The notes under the pieces are model-generated. The model was not told the DNA's origin. It saw only the letters and a list, made by a program, of their open reading frames with translations, and did no database searches. Position numbers and translations under genes: made by a program. 64,000 nt of DNA from Cytophagales bacterium. Lineage in GTDB: Bacteria; Bacteroidota; Bacteroidia; Cytophagales; Cyclobacteriaceae. Shown here piece by piece: positions 44,873 through 54,315 of this stretch (its first letter is position 1; each line of letters opens with the position of its first letter). Location: contig JAKSDQ010000288.1 in NCBI GenBank assembly GCA_022360015.1, positions 124,001 to 188,000 on the forward strand, written 5' to 3'.

Positions 44873-46603
44873 CTATACCAACCAACTTTTCACCTCCTCC
44901 AAATCTGGATTTTTCACCTCCTTCAGTTTCATTTTCTTCCGCATTCCGCAAACATCATTAAAAAGCTTATTGGGATTAGACTGTTTTAACTGTTCGATAG
45001 TTACCAAACCCAACTTCTGTAAAACAGGCACCAGCTCTTCCCTGACACCTACATCCACAAAATCCTTTTCGGTAGCATGTTGAGGCCTTTTTTCAGGTTT
45101 CATTTGAGGAAAGAATATAACATCCTGAATAGACGGCGAATTTGTCATGATCATCGCCAACCGGTCAATCCCTACTCCCAGACCAGCCGTTGGCGGCATT
45201 CCGTATTCCAGCGCCCTGAGAAAATCCTCATCCAACACCATCGCCTCATCATCTCCTCTTTTGCCTAATTCCAGTTGTTCTTCAAATCTATTCCTTTGAT
45301 CGACAGGATCATTCAACTCTGAAAAAGCATTACAAATCTCCTTACCATTACAAATGGTCTCGAACCTCTCTACAAGTCCTTCTTTTTCCCTATGTTTTTT
45401 TGCCAATGGGGACATTTCCACCGGATAGTCTGTGATGTAGGTAGGCTGAATTAATAACGGTTCACAACACGTCCCAAAGATCTCATCTATCAGTTTACCC
45501 TTGCCCATAGTATCATCCACAGGCACATTAAGCTTTTTACACACTTCCCGCAGTTCCCGCTCATTCATATCTGAAATGTCAATCCCCGTAAAATGTTCAA
45601 TAGCTTCAAACATGGTATACCTTTTCCAGGGCCTTTTAAAATCGATCATATGCGCTCCCACCTGCACCTTTGTGGTGCCATGCAGATCAAGCGCCGCTTT
45701 TTCAATCATTTCCTCCACCAAATCCATCATCCAATTGTAATCTTTGTAAGCAACATACAATTCGACCTGCGTAAACTCCGGATTGTGAAAGCGCGACATA
45801 CCTTCATTTCTAAAATCTTTGGCAAATTCAAAAACACCATCAAACCCTCCGACAATAAGCCTTTTTAAATAAAGCTCATTGGCAATTCTAAGGTATAGGG
45901 TCATATCCAGGGTATTATGATGCGTTTTGAAGGGCCTCGCTGCCGCTCCCCCGTATAAAGGCTGAAGAACAGGGGTTTCCACTTCAAGATAACCCTTTTC
46001 GGTCAAAAAATTCCTAATAGAATTTATCAGCCATGTTCTCTGTAAAAACGTTTTCTTCACTTCCGGATTGACTACCAAATCCACATAGCGCTGCCTGTAC
46101 CTGAGCTCCGGGTCGGTAAAAGCATCATAGGTTTGCACATTTCCCTGCCCATCCTCAGCGTGTTTCACAATGGGCAAAGGCTTCAGCGATTTGGAAAGCA
46201 ATTTCAGCTCAATAACATGAATGGAGATCTCCCCTACCTGGGTTTTAAACACAAATCCATTCAACCCAATAATATCTCCAATATCCAATAATTTCTTAAA
46301 AACGGTATTATACAAAGTTTTATCTTCCCCAGGACAAATATCATCCCTTCTGACATAGAATTGGATTCTTCCCTTTTCATCCTGTATTTCCGCGAAGGAG
46401 GCCGATCCCATAATCCTCCGGCTCATTAGCCTTCCGGCAATGGATATTTCCTTAAAACTATCCGGATCGCTTTCAAAATTGGCTTTTATCTGCTCTGTGG
46501 TCACATTTACCTCAAATGATTCACTTGGATAGGGTGCTATACCTAACTCCAGCAAATGCTCTCTTTCCTTACGTCTTTGTATCTCTTGTTCGCTTAGATG
46601 CAT
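44873..46603 (-). CDS. lysS: Lysyl-tRNA synthetase (class II)
   Basis: From the ATG at 46603 the product is 576 residues. An upstream in-frame ATG (46636) would add 11 hydrophobic residues and is disfavoured. The N-terminal OB fold binds the anticodon (about 50-165). The class II core has motif 1 ([28 protein letters not shown], parts), motif 2 ([18 protein letters not shown]) and motif 3 ([13 protein letters not shown]). The C-terminus continues ~70 residues with a helical extension ([35 protein letters not shown]), seen in Bacteroidota LysRS. It charges tRNA-Lys. Confidence 0.96.
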   Translation of the reverse strand: MHLSEQEIQRRKEREHLLELGIAPYPSESFEVNVTTEQIKANFESDPDSFKEISIAGRLMSRRIMGSASFAEIQDEKGRIQFYVRRDDICPGEDKTLYNTVFKKLLDIGDIIGLNGFVFKTQVGEISIHVIELKLLSKSLKPLPIVKHAEDGQGNVQTYDAFTDPELRYRQRYVDLVVNPEVKKTFLQRTWLINSIRNFLTEKGYLEVETPVLQPLYGGAAARPFKTHHNTLDMTLYLRIANELYLKRLIVGGFDGVFEFAKDFRNEGMSRFHNPEFTQVELYVAYKDYNWMMDLVEEMIEKAALDLHGTTKVQVGAHMIDFKRPWKRYTMFEAIEHFTGIDISDMNERELREVCKKLNVPVDDTMGKGKLIDEIFGTCCEPLLIQPTYITDYPVEMSPLAKKHREKEGLVERFETICNGKEICNAFSELNDPVDQRNRFEEQLELGKRGDDEAMVLDEDFLRALEYGMPPTAGLGVGIDRLAMIMTNSPSIQDVIFFPQMKPEKRPQHATEKDFVDVGVREELVPVLQKLGLVTIEQLKQSNPNKLFNDVCGMRKKMKLKEVKNPDLEEVKSWLV

Positions 46604-46681
46604 GATTAGTTTGTTTAGAAATGCAAAAATAAACAAGTTTTGGTGGTAAAAAAGCAGAAACAGATTAGTTGTTACATTTGA

Positions 46682-46715
46682 GGGGAAGGGCTGCGGATCT
46701 CGGGTTGCCTTCCCC
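46682..46715. other. GC-rich hairpin upstream of lysS, unexplained
   Basis: A perfect 8-bp stem (GGGGAAGG / CCTTCCCC) with an 18-nt loop, in an otherwise AT-rich gap. On the minus strand it would lie in the lysS 5' untranslated region, about 80 nt before the start. No T tract follows. It could be part of a small RNA, a 5' regulatory structure or a repeat. No known motif was recognised. Confidence 0.5.
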
Positions 46716-46915
46716 GCACTACACCTTCAAAAATCTCTATGGAAATTACATAATTTTTAATTTATATGGCAACAATTTTTCGCAGCTGTCAGTTAAATAA
46801 GTACTTCATATCGCTTAGTATTAAATATTTAATAACCATTTCATTATCGATTTTCAGGTTTTTTTTGTAAATATCATCCTTACTTTACATTGTAATACTT
46901 AGTTTTGAAGTGTAA

Positions 46916-46946
46916 TTTGAGTCCACGATTATATTCTGTATCTTTA
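46916..46946 (+). promoter_or_regulatory. Bacteroidota-type promoter of tatA
   Basis: TTTG at 46916-46919, then 19 nt, then TATCTTTA at 46939-46946. This fits the TTTG / TAnnTTTG promoter of this phylum with one mismatch, 30 nt upstream of the tatA start. It probably drives the tatA-gatA-transglycosylase series. Confidence 0.65.
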
Positions 46947-46976
46947 CATAAGTTTAAACTTTAAAATATACTAGAC

Positions 46977-47177
46977 ATGCATGCATTATTAGCAATAGGA
47001 GGTTTGCCAGGAGGAATGGAATGGATACTGATTGTATTGGTAATATTAATTTTCTTCGGGGCAAAGAAAATTCCTGAATTGGCCAGAGGTCTGGGCAAAG
47101 GTATCAGAGAGTTCAAGGACGCCACAAAAGAAGTAAAAAAAGAGATAGAAGAAGGGGAAAAGACGGTTAAAGAATAG
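46977..47177 (+). CDS. tatA: Twin-arginine translocase subunit TatA/E
   Basis: This 66-residue protein has one membrane helix (about 14-29, WILIVLVILIFFGAKKIPEL) with the TatA hinge Phe-Gly and the amphipathic helix ARGLGKGIREFKDATKEVK, then an acidic tail. TatA forms the pore-like assemblies through which folded Tat substrates cross the inner membrane. Tat substrates in this window include the dehydrogenase small subunit at 34873. No tatC is adjacent. The stop overlaps the gatA start by one base (TAGTG). Confidence 0.93.
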   Translation: MHALLAIGGLPGGMEWILIVLVILIFFGAKKIPELARGLGKGIREFKDATKEVKKEIEEGEKTVKE

Positions 47178-48607
47178 TGGTATCGGTAAATTATTCTTCC
47201 CTTGAGGCTATACAGGATGAGATCAGAAAAGGGGATCTGAACTGTGTCTCAATGGTCAGACATTACCTTCAAAACATTGAAGAAAAGCGTCATCTTAATG
47301 TATTTTTAGAAGTATACAAAGATGAGGCACTGGCAAGGGCAGAAGAAATTGACCTTAAATTCAGTCAGGGAACCCAGGGCAGGCTGGCAGGGTTAGTTGT
47401 GGGTTTAAAGGATCTGCTTTGTTATAAAGATCACCGAATACAAGGAGGAAGTAAGATTCTGGAGGGATTTGAATCGCAGTTTTCAGCAACTGCCGTAAAA
47501 AGACTGATAGCAGAAGATGCTATCATCATAGGAAGGCAAAATTGCGACGAATTCGGGATGGGTTCTTCCAATGAGAATTCACCCTTCGGTCCTACGCTGA
47601 ACGAGATGGACAACACCAGGGTTCCGGGAGGATCTTCGGGGGCGAGTGCCGTGTCGGTTCAGGCAGATATGTGTCAGGTAGCGTTGGGCTCAGATACCGG
47701 TGGGTCGGTCAGACAACCGGCAGCATTTTGCGGAATTATTGGTTTGAAACCAACTTATTCCAGAATATCGAGGCATGGTTTGATTGCGTATGCCTCATCA
47801 TTCGACACGATTGGCATTTTTTCAAAAAGCATTGAAGATAATGCGCTAGTACTGGAAGTAATTGCCGGAAAAGATGATTACGACAGTACTGTTTCGCAGA
47901 AAAAAGTAGAAAACTATACAGGGGCCATTAGCTATGATAAAAAAGCCAGGGTCGCCTACCTTAAAGAGACTTTTGAAAGTGAGGGTTTAAATAATGATAT
48001 AAAAGAAAAAACCCTTGGCACGTTGGATTTTTTAAGAAGAGAAGGACATAGCGTGGATGAAATAGTATTTCCTTTGATGAAATATGCCCTTCCGACTTAT
48101 TATATTTTGACTACTGCCGAAGCTAGCTCTAATTTATCCAGATACGATGGTGTGAAGTACGGGTATCGGAGTCCAAAGGGAAAAGATTTGCTTTCCATGT
48201 ATAAAAAAAGCAGATCGGAAGGGTTTGGACCGGAAGTAATAAGAAGAATTATGCTGGGGACTTTTGTTTTAAGTGCCAGCTACTACGACGCTTATTACAC
48301 CAAAGCGCAAAAGGTAAGAAGGCTGATTAAGGATCAGACACAGTCGATCCTTTCAGATTACGATTTTATTATTTTGCCAACAACCCCCACGCCTCCTTTT
48401 AAAATCGGGGAGAAAAAAAACGACCCGCTTGAGATGTATCTGGCTGACTTGTTTACTGTACAGGCCTCTGTGGCTGGTATTCCCGCTGTATCCATTCCTA
48501 ATGGGACTGATAAAGACGGATTACCCATAGGGCTGCAAATAATGACGAATGATTTCAAGGAAAAGGAACTTTTTTCGTTTAGTAAGTATATATTAGATAA
48601 ACAGTAG
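47177..48607 (+). CDS. gatA: Amidotransferase subunit A (GatA-type amidase)
   Basis: This 476-residue amidase-signature protein starts at GTG 47177, overlapping the tatA stop. The catalytic triad is in normal places: Lys78 in VGLKDL, Ser153 in PGGSSGASA and Ser177 in DTGGSVRQPA. GatA releases ammonia from glutamine for conversion of Glu-tRNA(Gln) or Asp-tRNA(Asn) in the GatCAB complex. No gatB or gatC is in view, so a stand-alone amidase is possible, but length and motif spacing agree with GatA. It is coupled to tatA. Confidence 0.9.
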   Translation: MVSVNYSSLEAIQDEIRKGDLNCVSMVRHYLQNIEEKRHLNVFLEVYKDEALARAEEIDLKFSQGTQGRLAGLVVGLKDLLCYKDHRIQGGSKILEGFESQFSATAVKRLIAEDAIIIGRQNCDEFGMGSSNENSPFGPTLNEMDNTRVPGGSSGASAVSVQADMCQVALGSDTGGSVRQPAAFCGIIGLKPTYSRISRHGLIAYASSFDTIGIFSKSIEDNALVLEVIAGKDDYDSTVSQKKVENYTGAISYDKKARVAYLKETFESEGLNNDIKEKTLGTLDFLRREGHSVDEIVFPLMKYALPTYYILTTAEASSNLSRYDGVKYGYRSPKGKDLLSMYKKSRSEGFGPEVIRRIMLGTFVLSASYYDAYYTKAQKVRRLIKDQTQSILSDYDFIILPTTPTPPFKIGEKKNDPLEMYLADLFTVQASVAGIPAVSIPNGTDKDGLPIGLQIMTNDFKEKELFSFSKYILDKQ

Positions 48608-48620
48608 CTTTTTTTAAGAT

Positions 48621-50057
48621 ATGGTAAAGGTTAGTGCAAAATGGGTATTAGTGGTTCTGCTGGGTTTTACAGTAAGGGATGGTAGTTTTGGACAAGAAAT
48701 CAAACTTGACCATGATACCATTGATATACATCAGCCCGATTCCCTGATGATAGAAGATACACCGCAGGTTTTTGTATCTCCCGATTATATTCCCGATGTA
48801 CCTTTTGATCTTGTAGGAGACAGGCTTTCCTGTCTTGAAAAAGATATCCCTCTGAATTATAATAGCCGGGTACGAGGTTTCATAGAATACTTTGCCGTAA
48901 GGAACCGGGCGTATACGCAGAGAATGATTAACCGGAAAAACCTGTATTTCCCCATTTTTGAAAAGTATCTTAAAAAATATGGGCTACCTGACGAATTGAA
49001 ATACCTGGCCATTGTCGAATCCGGGTTGGAACCCGGTGCTACCTCCAGAGTCGGCGCGGGAGGTTTATGGCAATTTATGCCGGCAACCGGAAGGTTGTAC
49101 GGACTTAATCAGGATTGGTATATTGATGAAAGAAGAGATCCGGAAAAAGCTACCGAAGCGGCCTGCAAATATCTAAAATTTCTTTACGATTATTTTGATG
49201 ACTGGGAACTGGCCCTGGCCGCTTACAACTCAGGGCCTGGCAACGTAAGAAAGGCCATACGCCGGTCGGGTTACAAGAAAAAATTCTGGGAAGTATACCG
49301 CTACCTTAAAAGGGAAACCAGATCGTATGTGCCCCAGTTTGTGGCAGTGACGTACGTGTTGAACTATGCAGATGAGCATAATTTCCATCAGGATAGCCTG
49401 TTGTATGCCTGGGAAACCGACACCATCACAGTCAATAAATACCTGAATCTTGAAACGTTTGCGAGTTTAACCAACATTTGTCTGGAAGACCTGGCCCGGC
49501 TTAACCCGGAGCTAAAACGTAGCGCGGTACCGGATTACGTAAAAAACTATCCGTTAAAAATACCGGCTGATAAATACAATTTCATTGATTACAAAAGGTC
49601 TTACATTCTTGACTCAGCCAACAGAAAGGGCCGGAAAGAACTAGAGTTTATTGCCAAAAACAGTGTTGGCAGCACTTATGGAAAGAAAAAGGTGGTCCAT
49701 AGGGTGAGAAGAGGTGACGTGATCGGAAAGATTGCGGAAAGGTACAAGGTCAGGGTGTCTGATATCAGGGCCTGGAATAACTTAAGAGGCAATACAATAA
49801 GAATTGATCAGCGGCTGGCTGTCTGGGTAAGACCGGATCAGGTAAATAAAGTGAACAGGCCGGTGATGGCTAAGAACGCCAGCCCGCAGCAGCAAATCGA
49901 TCTTAAAAATGCCAGGGTTTTATACAAGGTACAACCAGGAGATACATTGTGGGATATCTCCAGAAAATATAAAAATCTGAGCATTGATAAAATTAAGAAA
50001 CTAAATAATTTGAAAACCAATAAAATCAAACCAGGCCAGACATTGGTACTGGGGTAA
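48621..50057 (+). CDS. Membrane-bound lytic transglycosylase with two LysM domains (MltD-like)
   Basis: This 478-residue protein has a signal peptide (residues 1-24). The SLT domain (about 118-245) has the catalytic Glu133 in AIVESGLEPGA, then GAGGLWQFMPATGRLYGL and LALAAYNSGPGNV. Two C-terminal LysM domains bind peptidoglycan (VVHRVRRGDVIGKIAERYKV near 357; VLYKVQPGDTLWDISRKYK near 433). The enzyme cleaves glycan strands to make 1,6-anhydromuropeptides. It follows gatA by 13 nt on the same strand. Confidence 0.93.
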   Translation: MVKVSAKWVLVVLLGFTVRDGSFGQEIKLDHDTIDIHQPDSLMIEDTPQVFVSPDYIPDVPFDLVGDRLSCLEKDIPLNYNSRVRGFIEYFAVRNRAYTQRMINRKNLYFPIFEKYLKKYGLPDELKYLAIVESGLEPGATSRVGAGGLWQFMPATGRLYGLNQDWYIDERRDPEKATEAACKYLKFLYDYFDDWELALAAYNSGPGNVRKAIRRSGYKKKFWEVYRYLKRETRSYVPQFVAVTYVLNYADEHNFHQDSLLYAWETDTITVNKYLNLETFASLTNICLEDLARLNPELKRSAVPDYVKNYPLKIPADKYNFIDYKRSYILDSANRKGRKELEFIAKNSVGSTYGKKKVVHRVRRGDVIGKIAERYKVRVSDIRAWNNLRGNTIRIDQRLAVWVRPDQVNKVNRPVMAKNASPQQQIDLKNARVLYKVQPGDTLWDISRKYKNLSIDKIKKLNNLKTNKIKPGQTLVLG

Positions 50058-50253
50058 AACTTTAAGCACATTTTCCACCCTGCCCAGGTCCCCGGAACCT
50101 ACCATTTATCCAGTGGCACAGGTTAAATTATTGTGACTTTTTCGCTGTCTTGTTATTATTTAATTAATATCTGTCAACGAATATTTAATTAGATATTTTT
50201 AAAACCTTTACGGATTTATTTAATTTAAGACGCTATTGAAAATAGACCTTCAA

Positions 50254-51369
50254 ATGAGAAGATTAAACAAAGCAAGCAAGCTTTTAAGAAATGGTGTGAT
50301 GGTCGCACTTTCTTTTCTGATTCTGAGCTGCGGTGAACAAATTGAAAAAGGGAATAAAGACCTTCTTCCCGATGCGGCCGGTGAAATTACCGAGGTGTTG
50401 GTCGTGATCGATTCAGCGAAATGGGCAGGGCCGGTGGGCAGGTTTTTCAGAGAATCCCTGGGTGCCCCTATCCCGGGCCTGCCGCAGGATGAGCCTCAAT
50501 TTACCCTCAGAAGGATTGATCCCCTCAAAATGAATGACGTCTTGAAAGTTGCCAGAAGTATCATTTATGTTACCATTCTGAATGACCTTAGCAGGGCAGG
50601 AATTTTTATGAGGAATAATGTAACTCCCGAATCCATAGCGCGAATTAAAAATGAGCCGGAACTGTTTATGTATACCAAACAGGATGAATACGCCAGAGGC
50701 CAGGAGATTACTCACCTTTTTGGCACCGATGATGAATCCCTGTTAAAGAATCTTAATAAAAATAAGGACCGGTTAATGAACTATTTTGTGCAGATCGCCA
50801 AAGACCGGACCAAGACAGATTTGTACAGAACCGGTGAAAAGAAAAAGCTAAGCGAAGGAATCGCGGATAAATACAAGTTTTCTTTAAGAGTACCGGATGG
50901 CTACCGCATTGCTGATGAACAAGATGACTTTTTATGGCTTAGGTACCTCGATAAAGACGTAGATAAAAGTATTTTTGTTTATTTTACCGATTACACCACC
51001 CAGGATGTTTTTAAAGAAGAAAACCTATTGGCCTTAAGGGAAAAAATTACCTCCACTTACCTCAGAGACGTGGAAAAACCGGAAATATATATAACTTATC
51101 AGGATATTTTGCCAATGAAAGCACAGGCCACAACTTTTCATGACGAATTTGCCATGAAAGCTTTCGGGTTATGGAAAGCCAGTGACAATTCATTGGGTGG
51201 CCCCTACAGGAGTTATACATTTGTGGATCAAAAGCTTAACCGGTTATATTATATGGAAGCGTACGTAACAGCCCCGGGAATGGATAAGCGGGAAGCGCTC
51301 ATGGAGTTAGAAGTAATCATGTCAACATTTAAGAGCCAGACGCAGTTAGAAAATGAGATTAATTCTTAA
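50254..51369 (+). CDS. DUF4837 family lipoprotein
   Basis: From the ATG at 50254 the product is 371 residues with a lipoprotein signal (VALSFLILSC). The alternative TTG 18 nt upstream is less likely. The mature region has ITEVLVVIDSAKWAGPVGRFFRE and YTKQDEYARGQEITHLFG, patterns of the Bacteroidota-specific DUF4837 family. The function is unknown. It lies upstream of maeB with a ~45-nt gap, perhaps in one transcript. Confidence 0.82.
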   Translation: MRRLNKASKLLRNGVMVALSFLILSCGEQIEKGNKDLLPDAAGEITEVLVVIDSAKWAGPVGRFFRESLGAPIPGLPQDEPQFTLRRIDPLKMNDVLKVARSIIYVTILNDLSRAGIFMRNNVTPESIARIKNEPELFMYTKQDEYARGQEITHLFGTDDESLLKNLNKNKDRLMNYFVQIAKDRTKTDLYRTGEKKKLSEGIADKYKFSLRVPDGYRIADEQDDFLWLRYLDKDVDKSIFVYFTDYTTQDVFKEENLLALREKITSTYLRDVEKPEIYITYQDILPMKAQATTFHDEFAMKAFGLWKASDNSLGGPYRSYTFVDQKLNRLYYMEAYVTAPGMDKREALMELEVIMSTFKSQTQLENEINS

Positions 51370-51415
51370 TATTGTGTTTCAGCTAAATTTCAAAATAAGC
51401 CCAATCTATTAACTT

Positions 51416-53710
51416 ATGTCAATAAAAATCAGGAAAGAGGACGCCTTGAACTATCACACCCAGGGCCAGCCTGGAAAAATAGAGGTGATTCCTACTAAAA
51501 TCTTAAGTACACAACTTGATCTTGCATTGGCATACTCACCCGGTGTAGCAGAACCCTGTCTGGAAATAGCGGATAATGAGGAAAATGTCTACAAATATAC
51601 TTCAAAAGGAAATCTCGTAGGCGTTATTTCTAATGGCACCGCTGTACTCGGGCTGGGTAATATCGGTCCGGAAGCCTCAAAACCTGTCATGGAAGGAAAG
51701 GGAGTCCTGTTTAAAAAGTTTGCAGGCATCGATGTGTTCGACATCGAGATCAATGAAGAGGATCCGGATGCTTTTATTAAAATTGTTAAATCACTTGAGC
51801 CAACCTTCGGGGGAATCAACCTGGAAGATATAAAAGCACCGGAAAGTTTTAAAATTGAGGCATCACTAAGGGATCAGATGAATATCCCCGTCATGCATGA
51901 CGATCAGCATGGCACCGCTATTATTTCAAGTGCTGGTCTTTTAAACGCCTTGATCCTGGTTGAGAAAAAGATTGATGACCTATATATAGTGGTCAACGGG
52001 GCGGGTGCATCAGCTATTGCATGTACCAAACTCTATGCGGCATTGGGAGCAAAAAAAGAAAACATAGTCATGCTGGACAGTGCCGGTGTGGTCAGAAAAG
52101 ACAGGGAGAATCTGGATCCGGTCAAGGCCGAATTTGCTACCGGAAAGGACTTAAATACACTGGATGAAGCCATAAAAGGCGCTGATATGTTTTTAGGGCT
52201 ATCCAAAGGTAATGTCCTCACACCGGAAAATGTGTTATCCATGGCAAAAGATCCAATCGTTTTTGCACTGGCTAACCCGGATCCTGAGATATCCTATCAA
52301 TCCGCCATGGCTACCCGGAGCGATATCATCATGGCTACCGGAAGATCCGACCATCCCAACCAGATCAATAATGTGTTGGGTTTTCCCTACATCTTCAGGG
52401 GGGCACTGGATGTGAGGGCCACTGCCATCAACGAAGAAATGAAACTGGCGGCAGTGAAAGCGCTGGCAGATTTGTCAAGGGAACCCGTACCGGATTTAGT
52501 CAGCAAAGCCTATGGGCTGGACAAGCTGAAATTTGGTAAAGATTACCTCATTCCCAAACCACTGGACCCCCGGTTAATCACCACTATTTCACCAGCAGTA
52601 GCTAAGGCCGCGATAGACACCCGTGTAGCCAAATATCATATTAAAAACTGGGATCAGTACGAAATAGATTTGCAAAAAAGGATCGGAATAGATCAAAAAA
52701 TCATTTCAAGGATCATAAACCGGGCTAAGAATAATCCTAAAAGGGTGGTATTCGCTGAAGCTGACAACTATAAGATACTGAAAGCTGCGCAAACTGTCGC
52801 AGAAGAAGGCATAGGTATACCAATCCTGCTGGGCAATCAAAAGCATATAGACAAGCTGTGCGAGCAGTACCACCTCGAACTACATAATTCCGAGATCATT
52901 GACACCTCCCGGGAGGAAGCCAAAACAGAAGAGTTTGGTAAAGTTTTGTATGAAAAAAGAAAACGCAAAGGTCTTACCTATTATGAAGGCAAAAAGCTGA
53001 TGCGCGACAGAAACTATTTCGGCGCCATGATGGTGCAATGTGGGGAGGCTGATGCTTTGATCTCCGGCTTAACCAAAGATTATCCTAAAACCATACTCCC
53101 TGCCCTGCAAATCATTGGTACCGAAGAGGGAATCGACCGGGTCGCGGGTATGTATATCATTTCTACCAAAATCGGTACATTTTTCTTTGCCGACACCACC
53201 GTAAATGTGGATCCGACAGCAGAAGAATTGGTGGATATAATCGGTCTTACTGCCAGGGGCGTACGTTTCTTCGATTATGAACCCCGTATTGCTGTGCTTT
53301 CTTATTCCAACTTTGGTTCCAGTAAGGGCCCTGTGCCTGGCAAGACCAGTAAGGCCGCTGAACTGGCCCGCAAAAAATATCCCGGTCTGACCATCGATGG
53401 AGACATTCAGGCCAATGTAGCCATTAACACGGACATACAACAATCCAACTACCCATTTAGTGAGCTGGCGAAAGAAGGTGCCAATACTTTTGTATTCCCT
53501 GATCTGGCCAGCGGTAATATCGCCTATAAAATGGTTATGGAGTTAGGTGGTGCCGAAGGAATTGGCCCCATTTTGATGGGCATGAATAAACCTGTACATA
53601 TCTTACAACTAGGCAGTTCAGTAAGAGAAATTGTAAATATGGTCGCCATCGCCGTAGTAGACGCGCAATGGGCAAAGAAAAAAGAAGCCAGGAAACCTGG
53701 GAAAAAATGA
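51416..53710 (+). CDS. maeB: NADP-dependent malic enzyme with phosphotransacetylase-like domain (MaeB type)
   Basis: This is a 764-residue bifunctional-type protein. The N-terminal malic enzyme half (1-~400) has [40 protein letters not shown] and a Rossmann [15 protein letters not shown]. The C-terminal half (about 425-755) is a phosphate acetyltransferase-type domain ([33 protein letters not shown]-like segment; [14 protein letters not shown]). It oxidatively decarboxylates malate to pyruvate, giving NADPH. The PTA domain is usually regulatory and binds acetyl-CoA. The stop overlaps the ruvA start (ATGA). Confidence 0.95.
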   Translation: MSIKIRKEDALNYHTQGQPGKIEVIPTKILSTQLDLALAYSPGVAEPCLEIADNEENVYKYTSKGNLVGVISNGTAVLGLGNIGPEASKPVMEGKGVLFKKFAGIDVFDIEINEEDPDAFIKIVKSLEPTFGGINLEDIKAPESFKIEASLRDQMNIPVMHDDQHGTAIISSAGLLNALILVEKKIDDLYIVVNGAGASAIACTKLYAALGAKKENIVMLDSAGVVRKDRENLDPVKAEFATGKDLNTLDEAIKGADMFLGLSKGNVLTPENVLSMAKDPIVFALANPDPEISYQSAMATRSDIIMATGRSDHPNQINNVLGFPYIFRGALDVRATAINEEMKLAAVKALADLSREPVPDLVSKAYGLDKLKFGKDYLIPKPLDPRLITTISPAVAKAAIDTRVAKYHIKNWDQYEIDLQKRIGIDQKIISRIINRAKNNPKRVVFAEADNYKILKAAQTVAEEGIGIPILLGNQKHIDKLCEQYHLELHNSEIIDTSREEAKTEEFGKVLYEKRKRKGLTYYEGKKLMRDRNYFGAMMVQCGEADALISGLTKDYPKTILPALQIIGTEEGIDRVAGMYIISTKIGTFFFADTTVNVDPTAEELVDIIGLTARGVRFFDYEPRIAVLSYSNFGSSKGPVPGKTSKAAELARKKYPGLTIDGDIQANVAINTDIQQSNYPFSELAKEGANTFVFPDLASGNIAYKMVMELGGAEGIGPILMGMNKPVHILQLGSSVREIVNMVAIAVVDAQWAKKKEARKPGKK

Positions 53711-54300
53711 TCGCTTATATAGAAGGTAAGTTAACCTGGAAAGATCCTACATTTGTTATTATAGATATTGGGGGTATAGGATACGAAATCAAGATTTCGT
53801 TGGGAACATTTACCGCCATTAAAGATCTGGAGAGGTGCAAATTACATACCTATTTACATGTTAAGGAGGATAGCCATACCTTGTTTGGTTTTTTCGAGCC
53901 AATTGAAAAAAAAATATTTTTATCCCTTATTTCCATAACAGGTGTGGGCCCAAGCACCGGGTTAATGGTGCTTTCGTCACTTTCAGCCAATGAATTACAG
54001 GAGGCAATCATTCATGGAGATGTATCAACCATTCAGTCCGTGAAAGGCATCGGAGCCAAAACCGCACAAAGAATTGTACTGGAGTTAAAAGATAAAATGG
54101 CCAAAGAAAACCTAGGTGATAATTATGCGATAATTCAACAAAAATCGTACAATACGGTAAAAAATGAAGCGTTATCAGCACTAATGACATTGGGGTATAA
54201 TAAAGGAATGGCGACAAAAACTATTGATGGAATTTTGAAGAACTCCAAGGAAGAAATTAGCTTGGAAGAGTTAATAAGACTTGCTCTTAAAACTGCTTAA
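53707..54300 (+). CDS. ruvA: Holliday junction branch migration protein RuvA
   Basis: From the ATG at 53707 the product is 197 residues; an upstream frame extension at 53668 lies within maeB and is rejected. The N-terminal OB fold has MIAYIEGKL and [12 protein letters not shown]. Two helix-hairpin-helix motifs follow ([39 protein letters not shown]). A C-terminal domain that contacts RuvB ends in [12 protein letters not shown]. RuvA binds four-way junctions and loads the RuvB motor. It is translationally coupled to maeB and directly precedes sprA. Confidence 0.96.
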   Translation: MIAYIEGKLTWKDPTFVIIDIGGIGYEIKISLGTFTAIKDLERCKLHTYLHVKEDSHTLFGFFEPIEKKIFLSLISITGVGPSTGLMVLSSLSANELQEAIIHGDVSTIQSVKGIGAKTAQRIVLELKDKMAKENLGDNYAIIQQKSYNTVKNEALSALMTLGYNKGMATKTIDGILKNSKEEISLEELIRLALKTA

Positions 54301-54315
54301 TCGAATAGTAAAAAC

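Larger units (their letters stand above)
46604..46976. other. 373-nt region between divergent lysS and tatA
   Basis: Contains a GC-rich hairpin (46682-46715, listed separately), an AT-rich spacer and the tatA promoter (46916-46946). No ORF of note. Confidence 0.5.

Noticed and set aside
44694-44951. 85-residue minus-strand ORF
   Set aside because: Overlaps repeat copy F and the 3' end of lysS; no protein-like features.
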